Positions 1 through 8,634 of a stretch of 64,000 bases of DNA are shown here, in pieces (the first letter of the stretch is position 1; every line of letters begins with the position of its first letter). A program made the position numbers and the translations under genes. Source of the DNA: an uncultured Alphaproteobacteria bacterium (GTDB taxonomy: Bacteria > Pseudomonadota > Alphaproteobacteria > HIMB59); NCBI GenBank assembly GCA_902557145.1, contig CACDYZ010000001.1:116612-180611 (forward strand), written 5' to 3'. Under the pieces are notes generated by a model that saw only the letters and a program-made list of their open reading frames with translations, was not told the origin of the DNA and searched no databases.

Positions 1-1
1 A

Positions 2-790
2 ATTAATTGCGATAAATTATTAACAAAGACAATTACGTTTAATAATATTGAAGAAACTATTCGTAGTTTCGATAAATATCAAGATTGGGATTACTCTGTA
101 GCTTGGGTTGATTTAGCTAATAAAAAAAAAATTGGAAAATCAGTTCTTATTCTTGCAAATCATATAAAGAAAAAAACAAAAATTGAAAATTACACATTTA
201 ACAAAACTAGTAATTTATTTTTCTTAACATTTTTATCACCATTTTTTAATAACGTTTTTATCAAGATTTTTAATAGTATTTATTTTTTTTTGAATTCTTC
301 AAAAAGACAAAAGCAAGAAATTATGAGTATTGATAATTATTTTTATCCTCTTGATAAAATTAATAATTGGAATGATATTTATGGAAAAAATGGCCTTGTC
401 CAATATCAATTTGTTTTACCCGAAAAAAAATTTAAAACTGCAATATATGAAATATTAGATTTGATTAATAATTCAAAAATAGCTCCAAAACTTGTAGTTT
501 TAAAAAAAATGGCAAATGAAACTAGAAAAGGTATATCTTTCCCCATGAGAGGGTACACCATGGCTTTAGATTTTTCATATAGTAATAATGTATCTCAATT
601 ATTTAAGTCTTTTGACTCAATTATCATGAAATACAAAGGTAGAATATATTTAACTAAAGATTATTTAATAGACAAAGAGTCAATCTATAAAATGGATCCA
701 GCAATGTTGAAATTTAAAAAATTTTTAAAAAACAAATCGTATTATTTAAAAATTAATTCATTACAATTTAAGAGATTTGGCTTTAAATAA
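2..790 (+). CDS. FAD-linked oxidase, DprE1-like (decaprenylphosphoryl-ribose oxidase family), 5' truncated by window edge
   Basis: The frame of ORF 290..790 stays open to base 2 with no stop (INCDKLLTKTITFNNIEETIRSFDKYQDWDYSVAWVDLA...). C-terminal motifs (GLVQYQFVLP, FPMRGYTMALDF) look DprE1-like. It is followed by a DprE2-like SDR. Confidence 0.75.
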   Translation: MNCDKLLTKTITFNNIEETIRSFDKYQDWDYSVAWVDLANKKKIGKSVLILANHIKKKTKIENYTFNKTSNLFFLTFLSPFFNNVFIKIFNSIYFFLNSSKRQKQEIMSIDNYFYPLDKINNWNDIYGKNGLVQYQFVLPEKKFKTAIYEILDLINNSKIAPKLVVLKKMANETRKGISFPMRGYTMALDFSYSNNVSQLFKSFDSIIMKYKGRIYLTKDYLIDKESIYKMDPAMLKFKKFLKNKSYYLKINSLQFKRFGFK

Positions 791-1511
791 CTCTTTAACA
801 AAAAAAAACATTTTAATTTTAGGTGCAAATTCTGATGTGGGGATTTCACTTTTAAATAATCTTTATGCCAATGGATGTAACTTATTTTTAGCTTCAAGAA
901 ACTTAGTAAATTTAAAAAAAATAACAAAAGATAAAAACTTTATAATGGATAGAATTAAATTCATTCACCTTGATGTTTTGAGTGAGATTTCAATATCATC
1001 TCTTTTCGATAGTAATATTGAGACTCCAGATATTATCATTTCTTGTGTAGGTTATTTAAATGATGAAGACTCAAATTTATCAAAAATTCTAAGGACAAAT
1101 TTTGAAGGTCCAGCGACTATTATCAATAGATATATCGACCAATTTTTATCAAGAGGTTATGGCACTATAGTTGGAGTGAGTTCTATTGCTGGTGAGAGGG
1201 GTAGAGGAAAAAACTATCTATATTCCTCTGCTAAATCCGGATTTACAAGCTATCTCTCAGGTTTGAGATCAAAATATAATCATAAAAATATAAAAGTTAT
1301 TACAGTTATACCTGGTTACATTGATACAAAAATGACTGAAGGTTTAAAATTAAATAAATTTATTACTGCTTCACCGGAGCTTGTTGCGAACAAAATAATA
1401 AATGCAATTGTTAAAGATAAGAAAATTGAATATATATCTTTTTTTTGGTTTATTGTGGCAGTCATTTTAAGAAATTTACCAGATTTTATTATAAGAAAAA
1501 TTAAGTTTTGA
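777..1511 (+). CDS. Short-chain dehydrogenase, DprE2-like
   Basis: NAD-binding GANSDVG, YSSAKSGF catalytic motif. TTG start overlapping the upstream CDS. Confidence 0.75.
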   Translation: MALNNSLTKKNILILGANSDVGISLLNNLYANGCNLFLASRNLVNLKKITKDKNFIMDRIKFIHLDVLSEISISSLFDSNIETPDIIISCVGYLNDEDSNLSKILRTNFEGPATIINRYIDQFLSRGYGTIVGVSSIAGERGRGKNYLYSSAKSGFTSYLSGLRSKYNHKNIKVITVIPGYIDTKMTEGLKLNKFITASPELVANKIINAIVKDKKIEYISFFWFIVAVILRNLPDFIIRKIKF

Positions 1512-3100
1512 TTAATATTTTAATCAAGTTATCTGATAGACAGTTATTAATATTATTAATAATTATAAGTATTTTCTATAGATTAATAATCTATTTTTTT
1601 TATGGAAATGCACATTTTTCAATTAATGAAAATGAAATATATAATTATGAAATCTTAAATAATTTAACAAAAATTTTAAATATTATTCATACAAAACCTG
1701 CTGGTTTCATTCTTAGAGATTATTTATTTATAATGACCTCTAATTATCTAAATTTAAGTTATATAATAACCAGATTTTTATTCCAAAATTTTTTACATTT
1801 ACTTTGTTTGATAATGTTATTTTCAATACTTGTTCATACATTTAGTATAAATAAATATTTTTCCTTATTTATTCTGATAATTTACTCTTTATCAATTGTT
1901 GTTTTTGAATATTGGAGATATTCAGGCCATTTTGATCACTTCAATATTTTTCTGATTGTGGCTCTTATGTATTTTTCATTATTTGTTATAGATAAATCAT
2001 TAACAATATTTAATACTGTTGGTTTAATTTTAATAATTTATTTTTTCAATTTATTTTATACTATCTCAATAATTCCCATTGGGATCTCTATTATTTTTAT
2101 AGGATTTAACATTTTTTATAAAACTAATAAAATAAAACAGTTTACCTTACTTTCTATTATCTGTATTTCCTTTTTCACTAGTTATGCTTTATTATGCAAA
2201 AAAAATTTTAATAATTTCAACTTACCATTTTCATCAACAGTACAAGGTCAAAATTCTCTTCAATTTTCGATCTCAAATAAATTTATATCCTCTAATGATT
2301 TCATAAATTTTATTGATAGAGGTAACTATCCCAATTGGTATAAAATATGTGCTAAGAATGCCCATAATAAATTTAATGATTATCAATCAATAATTTATGG
2401 TGAGTGTGTATTCAAAGAAAAAGATGGAGAAAGATTATATAAATTTGATACTGATTTTCTGGAATTTATCTATGATAATTCACCTATTTATATTCAAAAT
2501 CATATATTAAAAGACTTATCACACATAAAAACTAGTGAATTTGTATTAATGAATTTTGGTGTTTCAGAGTCAAATTTATTTTTTTCTGCTGAATATGGAA
2601 AAATATCTAAAAAAGTCTCTAGAGATTTACAGATAAAATTTCCATTTAACTCATTTTTAGATAATTTTTATAGCTCTATTGATTATTTGATATTTGATGG
2701 GTCTTATTTTTTTCAGGGTAATGATTATGAACCTCAATTAATAAATCTACCTTACATACATAATATATTTGGAAGATTTATAGGTATTTTTTTACATTTA
2801 GGAACAATTTTTGCACTAATTTATTTTTTTCATTCAATCATTAAATATCCATCTCAAATAATTAGATCAAAAAAATTAAAATTTAATGATATTTTTAATG
2901 TAATAAAAAAAAATAGTCTCTTTATATATATTTTGACTAATATGATAGCCCTAATTTTTGCTCTATCATTAAGTACATGCTGTGAAAATGCAAGAATGTT
3001 TGTAATTATATCTCCATTATCACTTGTAGCATTTTGTTATTTATACAAAAATATAAATTTTTTAGGGTATTTATCAAATGGTTCCGCCGAGAAGAATTGA
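1508..3100 (+). CDS. Polytopic membrane protein, possible GT-C-like glycosyltransferase
   Basis: 530 aa with many TM segments. TTG start overlaps the upstream TGA. C-terminus NGSAEKN* is encoded by a tRNA-Thr-derived sequence. Confidence 0.55.
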   Translation: MINILIKLSDRQLLILLIIISIFYRLIIYFFYGNAHFSINENEIYNYEILNNLTKILNIIHTKPAGFILRDYLFIMTSNYLNLSYIITRFLFQNFLHLLCLIMLFSILVHTFSINKYFSLFILIIYSLSIVVFEYWRYSGHFDHFNIFLIVALMYFSLFVIDKSLTIFNTVGLILIIYFFNLFYTISIIPIGISIIFIGFNIFYKTNKIKQFTLLSIICISFFTSYALLCKKNFNNFNLPFSSTVQGQNSLQFSISNKFISSNDFINFIDRGNYPNWYKICAKNAHNKFNDYQSIIYGECVFKEKDGERLYKFDTDFLEFIYDNSPIYIQNHILKDLSHIKTSEFVLMNFGVSESNLFFSAEYGKISKKVSRDLQIKFPFNSFLDNFYSSIDYLIFDGSYFFQGNDYEPQLINLPYIHNIFGRFIGIFLHLGTIFALIYFFHSIIKYPSQIIRSKKLKFNDIFNVIKKNSLFIYILTNMIALIFALSLSTCCENARMFVIISPLSLVAFCYLYKNINFLGYLSNGSAEKN

Positions 3101-3104
3101 ATTT
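3077..3104 (-). repeat. Partial tRNA-Thr 3'-end copy (att-like direct repeat of 4653..4680)
   Basis: aatggttccgccgagaagaattgaattt versus aatggtgccgccgagaagaattgaactt; 26/28 identical. Confidence 0.85.
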
Positions 3105-3200
3105 GTTTTCTTACTATTTATCAAGTAGAGATTCATTTTAATAAAATACTTCTATTTTACTTCACTCAAATTTTTTATTATTGAAAAAATGTTTTAGCTT

Positions 3201-4631
3201 TTATTTGATATCTAAAACTCCTATGGAAGCTGTATCTTCCATAAATAAATACAATTTATCATCTTTAAATCCAAGATCTCTTATTCTTTCAAATACCTCG
3301 ATTCTATTTAAATTAATTAATTGTTTTTTATTATTTAATTCAAAAAAATAGATAGATTTATCTCTCAATGAACTTACAACATACTTACTTTCCCCAATTT
3401 TGTGTATTTCCGAAATACCAATCGATGGTACAAATGATTTTAGTGGTTCAATATAACCGTGGTCATTATGTGATTTATACAACGGATATTTATCATATTT
3501 TTTTTGATTGTATTCATTTCTTTCACCGTAATGCTCGCCAGCAGAAGAAATTGGCCAACCAAAATTTTGAATTTCATCTTCGTTTATTTTATCTGCGTCG
3601 ATTATATTAATTTCATCGCCACCTTTTGGTCCATGTTCTGTTTCTAATATGATATTTTTTTCTTTATCATAATACAAACCCTGTGGATTCCTATGACCCA
3701 TTGAAATTATTTTAAAATCACTTTTTTCAATATTTATCTTGATTATTTTTCCATTTAAACTTTCTTTATCCTGAGCTAGATATCTGCTTCTATAATCACC
3801 GACTGACAATAATATGTTTTTGTCATCAAAGGGAATTATTCTACCGCCAGATTGATGAGCATTAAATTCGTTATCTATATTATTAACTATATGAATACAT
3901 TTTTTTGGTGAAAATAGCTTTGTAAATTTAATATTTTTATAATTTAGATCTCCATAAATGATACTCGTATTCCAACAATCATCATTGATTTCTTCTGTAT
4001 ATGAAATGAAGATCTTACCATTGAAAATTAAAAGGTCTTTTAATGAAAACCAGCTACCTTGTTTATATTGATATTTTTTAAACTGATTTAAACCTATAAA
4101 GTCGTTAATATTGTTTTTAATTTGTTTAAAATTTTCTTCATCATTATTTAGACCTTTTCTAAATGCTATAATTCCACGTGCTGACAATATGAATATATTA
4201 TCTTCATAAAAATCTAAATAACCACTACCTGGAAACTTACTATTTATACCGCTATAAAAACCTGAAATTAATTTATATTTATTTAATATTAAATCATTTG
4301 ATAATTTTAAATCACTTTCCTTAATTTGAATGTCTAAACCCTTTTCTTTTGTGTCTAACTCCAGAATTGTAAATACCTGTTTAGTCTTATTAAGCATTTC
4401 TTTCTGTTGAGATATTAACTCTTGTTGTTGAGATATTAACTCTTGTTGTTGAGATACCATTTTATAAGGAAAAATATATTTTTTAATGAAATATTTTTGA
4501 TCATCACTTAATAACGATTTAAGATAATTATGTCTGTCATTATTAATACTCGAATTTATTAAAAGAAAACAAATCAAAATTACTATGCTTATTAAAATTA
4601 AAATTATCTTAGTACTTAGCTTTTTAATCAT
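3201..4631 (-). CDS. Glucose/sorbosone dehydrogenase-like (PQQ-type beta-propeller) protein with N-terminal TM and coiled coil
   Basis: GHRNPQGLYYD...ETEHGPKGGDEIN motif; N-terminal hydrophobic segment followed by SQQQELI heptads. Confidence 0.75.
   Translation of the reverse strand: MIKKLSTKIILILISIVILICFLLINSSINNDRHNYLKSLLSDDQKYFIKKYIFPYKMVSQQQELISQQQELISQQKEMLNKTKQVFTILELDTKEKGLDIQIKESDLKLSNDLILNKYKLISGFYSGINSKFPGSGYLDFYEDNIFILSARGIIAFRKGLNNDEENFKQIKNNINDFIGLNQFKKYQYKQGSWFSLKDLLIFNGKIFISYTEEINDDCWNTSIIYGDLNYKNIKFTKLFSPKKCIHIVNNIDNEFNAHQSGGRIIPFDDKNILLSVGDYRSRYLAQDKESLNGKIIKINIEKSDFKIISMGHRNPQGLYYDKEKNIILETEHGPKGGDEINIIDADKINEDEIQNFGWPISSAGEHYGERNEYNQKKYDKYPLYKSHNDHGYIEPLKSFVPSIGISEIHKIGESKYVVSSLRDKSIYFFELNNKKQLINLNRIEVFERIRDLGFKDDKLYLFMEDTASIGVLDIK
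4402..4460 (-). repeat. ~21-bp tandem repeat, about 3 copies, encoding SQQQELI heptads
   Basis: gttgagatattaactcttgtt repeated in tandem inside the dehydrogenase-like ORF. Confidence 0.75.
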
Positions 4632-4654
4632 TATTTTATAAACTTATCATGTAA

Positions 4655-4729
4655 TGGTGCCGCCGAGAAGAATTGAACTTCCGACCCCACCCTTACCAAG
4701 GGTGTGCTCTACCACTGAGCTACGGCGGC
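4655..4729 (-). tRNA. tRNA-Thr(GGT)
   Basis: Reverse complement GCCGCCGTAGCTCAGTGGTAGAGCACACCCTTGGTAAGGGTGGGGTCGGAAGTTCAATTCTTCTCGGCGGCACCA folds as a cloverleaf; anticodon GGT; CCA encoded. Confidence 0.95.
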
Positions 4730-4753
4730 ATATTAAAAAAGTACTATAACTTA

Positions 4754-4939
4754 TTAATACATATTGAAAAACATTAACAAAAGACATCCTGCAGTAAGGT
4801 ATTTAAAACTTTCATAAACAATTTTCCATTTATGGTTATTTTGGCTTATACGCCATGTAGCAAATGTAATAGCTAAACAACCAAATGAGACAAACCACAT
4901 AAAATTAGGGTTTTTAGTTAATTCAATGATATCTGACAT
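4754..4939 (-). CDS. Small hypothetical membrane protein
   Basis: 61-aa ORF with hydrophobic segments, in a compact same-strand cluster. Confidence 0.5.
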   Translation of the reverse strand: MSDIIELTKNPNFMWFVSFGCLAITFATWRISQNNHKWKIVYESFKYLTAGCLLLMFFNMY

Positions 4940-4941
4940 AA

Positions 4942-5130
4942 TTAATTTACAAGATAAAATTTATCTACTAGAAAGTTGATTAACAATACTAATCCAATCA
5001 TGAACACCCAATATAATTTTTTGTTCTTCCTTATGAATGGTATTCCAATAGCGCTGTACCTAAATAACTTATTAAGTCCCCAAATAACTAAGGGAATTAA
5101 AAACAGCCAAAATACAATTTCCCAAATCAT
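4942..5130 (-). CDS. Small hypothetical membrane protein
   Basis: 62-aa ORF with two hydrophobic segments; overlaps the upstream methyltransferase by 4 nt. Confidence 0.55.
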   Translation of the reverse strand: MIWEIVFWLFLIPLVIWGLNKLFRYSAIGIPFIRKNKKLYWVFMIGLVLLINFLVDKFYLVN

Positions 5131-5738
5131 TTCTTGGCTAATAAGACAATCCTAATTTTAATATTTGAACCAAAATCCTTATTTTTTGGGAGATAATTTA
5201 AGGGTCTAGATTTATATACTAAACGAAAATCAGATCTAGATTTTAATACATTATCAAAATTGAGATCTTTCCATAAATCTTCTCTTTGAGTAAAAATAAA
5301 ATATCCTTTTGTATCTAAATAATAGGAAACTAAGTTAAAAAGTGATTGATGATTTTCACAATATGTCATTGCTCCAATTAGACTTACTATGTTGTATTTA
5401 TTAATTATTTTAATTTTTTTTTCAAAACTCTTTTTATAAAGATTTCGATATTTTCCACTTATTTCTGAAATATTTAAAATCTTTTTTGAAATATCTGAGC
5501 CATCACATATACAAAGGGGGTAAATTTTTAAATATTCTTCAACAAAAAGCCCAGTACCACATGCTAGATCTAAAAGATATCTTGGTTTTTTTTTAATAAA
5601 TTTCTTAAGGATATTTACTGATTGTTTCGGAGCTTTATAATTCCAATTATACAAAGTCTGATCGTAAGAATTTGACCATTCATCATAAAATATTTCAACA
5701 TCTTTTGAGTTGCCAATACCTTTGCGAAGAGATTTCAT
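5127..5738 (-). CDS. Class I SAM-dependent methyltransferase
   Basis: LLDLACGTGLFVEEYLK motif I. Confidence 0.8.
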   Translation of the reverse strand: MKSLRKGIGNSKDVEIFYDEWSNSYDQTLYNWNYKAPKQSVNILKKFIKKKPRYLLDLACGTGLFVEEYLKIYPLCICDGSDISKKILNISEISGKYRNLYKKSFEKKIKIINKYNIVSLIGAMTYCENHQSLFNLVSYYLDTKGYFIFTQREDLWKDLNFDNVLKSRSDFRLVYKSRPLNYLPKNKDFGSNIKIRIVLLAKK

Positions 5739-5760
5739 AATTTCTAATTATGATTTGAAT

Positions 5761-7362
5761 TTATTTCCCAAAAATTCCAATTTTAACTTCATAGTCTACA
5801 GCAACACTATAATCAGGATCATCGTCACTATCTACCATCAACTGACCTGTTTTAGACAGTAGTCTATGACAGTCACGCGTTAGATGTCTTAATTTTACTT
5901 TTTTGCCTAAATTAGAATATCTATTTGCTATATCCTCTATTGCTTTTAAGGCAGACTGATCAATCACCCTTGATCTTGCAAAATCAATGATAACTACCTC
6001 TGGATCTTTTGAAGGTTTAAATATATCCAGAAAACTGTTTGTTGAGCTAAAAAATAAGGGACCCTCTATTTCATAAACTTTAGCTCCACTCTCAGTGGTA
6101 GAAGGTCTCTCCACAGCATTAATCCTAGATGCTGACTTCCAAGCAAAAACTAAAGCAGATACAATTACACCAACGACTACAGCTATAGCTAGATCTTCAA
6201 GAACTGTCACAATAGTTACTAAAATTATTACCAAAGCATCTGATTTGGGTACTACAAATAATAATTTTAAAGAATTCCAAGCAAACGTTGCAAGAACAAC
6301 CATAAACATCACTCCTACTAATGCAGCTATGGGAATTAATTCGATATAAGAGGAAGCAAATAAAATAAAAATCAATAAAAATAAAGCTGCTGACACCCCT
6401 GACATTCTAGTTCTCCCTCCTGATTTAACATTTATCATAGATTGACCTATCATTGCGCAACCACCCATGCCTCCAAAAAAACCAGTCACAGTATTAGAGA
6501 TACCTTGAGCTAAGCACTCTTTACTAGCTCCTCCTTTTTTATTTGTAATCTCTCCTACCAAATTTAATGTTAATAAGCTTTCAATTAATCCAATAGCTGC
6601 CAATATAACTGCGTAAGGAAATATTATTATTAATGTTTCTATATTTATAGGAACCATTGGAATTGAAAAAGATGGAAGGCCACCAGCAACACTTGCTAAA
6701 TCACCAACTCTAGGTATTGGAATATTAAAACTTATCACCAACCCTGTGCTTAATAAAATAGCCACTAGAGTTGAGGGAAATACTTTTGAAAATTTAGGTA
6801 ATATCCAAATTACAATCATCGTTATCACAACGATACAATAGGAATATATTAGAGTATTACCTGACATCCAAACAGACTCACCAGCTGAGTTGATTGTTTT
6901 AAATTGATTTAATTGAGAGATACCAATTACAATAGCTAGTCCATTTACAAATCCAAGCATTACTGGTTGAGGGACCATTCTTATAAATTTTCCTAATCGA
7001 AATATTCCAGATAATATCTGAAGTATTCCCATCAATACTACAGTAGCAAATAAATACTGCGCACCATGGTCAACAACTAGGGAAACCATTACAACAGCTA
7101 AGGCTCCTGTGGCACCTGATATCATCCCTGGACGGCCTCCAATTACTGCAGTTATTAAACCGACAATAAAAGCTGCATAAAGTCCAGAAAGAGGGGTGAC
7201 ACCTGCAACAAATGCAAAGGCTATTGCTTCTGGCACTAATGCGAGGGCAACGGTTAAGCCAGATAGAATCTCAATTCTAAATAATGAAAAAGATGGCCCT
7301 TCTTCAGGTATATAGTCTTTAACCAAAGAATTTGCAAATGATGATATATTTGTACTTTTCAT
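5761..7362 (-). CDS. SulP family inorganic anion transporter with C-terminal STAS domain
   Basis: GLTVALALVPEAIAFAFVAGVTPLSGLYAAF; C-terminal STAS-like VVIIDFARSRVIDQSALKAIE. Confidence 0.92.
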   Translation of the reverse strand: MKSTNISSFANSLVKDYIPEEGPSFSLFRIEILSGLTVALALVPEAIAFAFVAGVTPLSGLYAAFIVGLITAVIGGRPGMISGATGALAVVMVSLVVDHGAQYLFATVVLMGILQILSGIFRLGKFIRMVPQPVMLGFVNGLAIVIGISQLNQFKTINSAGESVWMSGNTLIYSYCIVVITMIVIWILPKFSKVFPSTLVAILLSTGLVISFNIPIPRVGDLASVAGGLPSFSIPMVPINIETLIIIFPYAVILAAIGLIESLLTLNLVGEITNKKGGASKECLAQGISNTVTGFFGGMGGCAMIGQSMINVKSGGRTRMSGVSAALFLLIFILFASSYIELIPIAALVGVMFMVVLATFAWNSLKLLFVVPKSDALVIILVTIVTVLEDLAIAVVVGVIVSALVFAWKSASRINAVERPSTTESGAKVYEIEGPLFFSSTNSFLDIFKPSKDPEVVIIDFARSRVIDQSALKAIEDIANRYSNLGKKVKLRHLTRDCHRLLSKTGQLMVDSDDDPDYSVAVDYEVKIGIFGK

Positions 7363-7381
7363 TACTTATTAAAATTAGATA

Positions 7382-8302
7382 TTAAGAAAAATTTATAAAT
7401 TTAGAGAATTCTTCGTTATTTTTTTCAAATTGATCAGGTATTTTTTCACCAAATTTTAAATTTTCTAAATCTATGACTTTATAAAAATCTCCTCTTAGCT
7501 TGTCCCATTTATAAAATCCGTAATAAACAAGCATCACATTGTTTACAAATGAATTTATCCATTTTTCTAAATCTTCATTTGAAAGTTTAATTTTTTCAAA
7601 TTTCATATGATTAGTTATTTCTTCTTTTAATTTCGCATGAGACTCTGCATAACTTGTCTCAGTTTTGCTGTCAGGGTTAGGAGTATGTTTAGGGAAATTC
7701 TTTCTAATGACAATATTAATAAACCTATTTCTCATATAACTTGTTTCTGGAAGAGTAGATTTATTTAATATCATCCATCGGTGATATTGAATTTGAAAAG
7801 CTAGTGCTTGACCATCAGTCGTATAACGATAGTTATCTTTGAAGTTTTCAATTTGCAAATTATTTTGTTGATCGGAATTTTCAATTTTAAAAATTGCTTC
7901 ATATATAAGCTCAGAGGCGTCATCTAGGACCTTACTATCAAGATTTTTTGGCGCCGATTTTTTAAATGCTACAGCTAGTGATATTAAAAAAGCATTTTTT
8001 GTTTCAATAGTTTCAAAAATATTATGGGCTAGGCTTATTGCTGAGGAAATATCAGATAAAAAATCTTCTTCTTTATCTCTCCATATGAATTCTAAAGGAT
8101 GACTGTCAAATATAGGATTTAACATCACTTTATTATAAATAGAATTATATTCCTCTTGACTGGCAATTTGGTTTTGAATCTCTGGGTAAGAATAAATTTC
8201 TTTTAAAGATAAAGAAAATGTCTCAAGTAGTTTTTTTTTGTCTTTAATTGGGTAGTCATTATTAGACCATGTTTCAATAGTTGCTGGGAATTTGTTATAC
8301 AT
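7382..8302 (-). CDS. Hypothetical protein, 306 aa
   Basis: Long ORF with ordinary composition; family not recognised. Confidence 0.65.
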   Translation of the reverse strand: MYNKFPATIETWSNNDYPIKDKKKLLETFSLSLKEIYSYPEIQNQIASQEEYNSIYNKVMLNPIFDSHPLEFIWRDKEEDFLSDISSAISLAHNIFETIETKNAFLISLAVAFKKSAPKNLDSKVLDDASELIYEAIFKIENSDQQNNLQIENFKDNYRYTTDGQALAFQIQYHRWMILNKSTLPETSYMRNRFINIVIRKNFPKHTPNPDSKTETSYAESHAKLKEEITNHMKFEKIKLSNEDLEKWINSFVNNVMLVYYGFYKWDKLRGDFYKVIDLENLKFGEKIPDQFEKNNEEFSKFINFS

Positions 8303-8398
8303 ATAATCTTTAAGTTGCAGAATTTAGCTAATTAATCCAATTTTATCAACTAATTTCATGTAATTGTAATTATCCAAAAACAATGGTATTAAGGATTT

Positions 8399-8479
8399 AT
8401 GGATACAAACAAACCAAAACCTGATTGTGGATGTTCTTGCTCATGCTGTTGCACTTGTGGCGACGGTTGTTGTCAGTAA
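8399..8479 (+). CDS. Cys-rich micro-ORF, 26 aa (MDTNKPKPDCGCSCSCCCTCGDGCCQ)
   Basis: ATG to TAA, 9 Cys in 26 codons, aagga 3 nt upstream. GC-richer than flanks. Below the ORF-track length cutoff. Confidence 0.55.
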   Translation: MDTNKPKPDCGCSCSCCCTCGDGCCQ

Positions 8480-8631
8480 ATAATTTTTAACAGAACAACT
8501 ATTGCTAAAATAAAACCAAATACAATATCTACATATTTACCTTTCATCTTAAACATTAAGAAAAAAGAAAATAAAGCTAAGCTAATCACTATAATGCTTG
8601 CAAGATTTGCTACAAAAGAAGAGGGTTCCAT
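8473..8631 (-). CDS. Small hypothetical membrane protein, 52 aa
   Basis: Hand translation: MEPSSFVANLASIIVISLALFSFFLMFKMKGKYVDIVFGFILAIVVLLKIIY*. Follows the Anbu gene by 3 nt. Confidence 0.55.
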   Translation of the reverse strand: MEPSSFVANLASIIVISLALFSFFLMFKMKGKYVDIVFGFILAIVVLLKIIY

Positions 8632-8634
8632 ATC

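Noticed and set aside
742-927. Minus-strand ORF 61 aa overlapping the DprE1/DprE2-like junction
   Set aside because: Antisense to two well-supported coding regions, low-complexity composition.
3368-3610. Plus-strand ORF 80 aa inside the dehydrogenase-like gene
   Set aside because: Antisense to conserved GSDH motifs; shadow ORF.
6095-6349. Plus-strand ORF 84 aa inside SulP
   Set aside because: Antisense shadow of a conserved transporter.
8399-8479. Cys-codon attenuator leader interpretation of the Cys-rich ORF
   Set aside because: No adjacent downstream gene on the same strand and no cysteine/sulfur gene nearby on that strand; kept as a micropeptide candidate instead.
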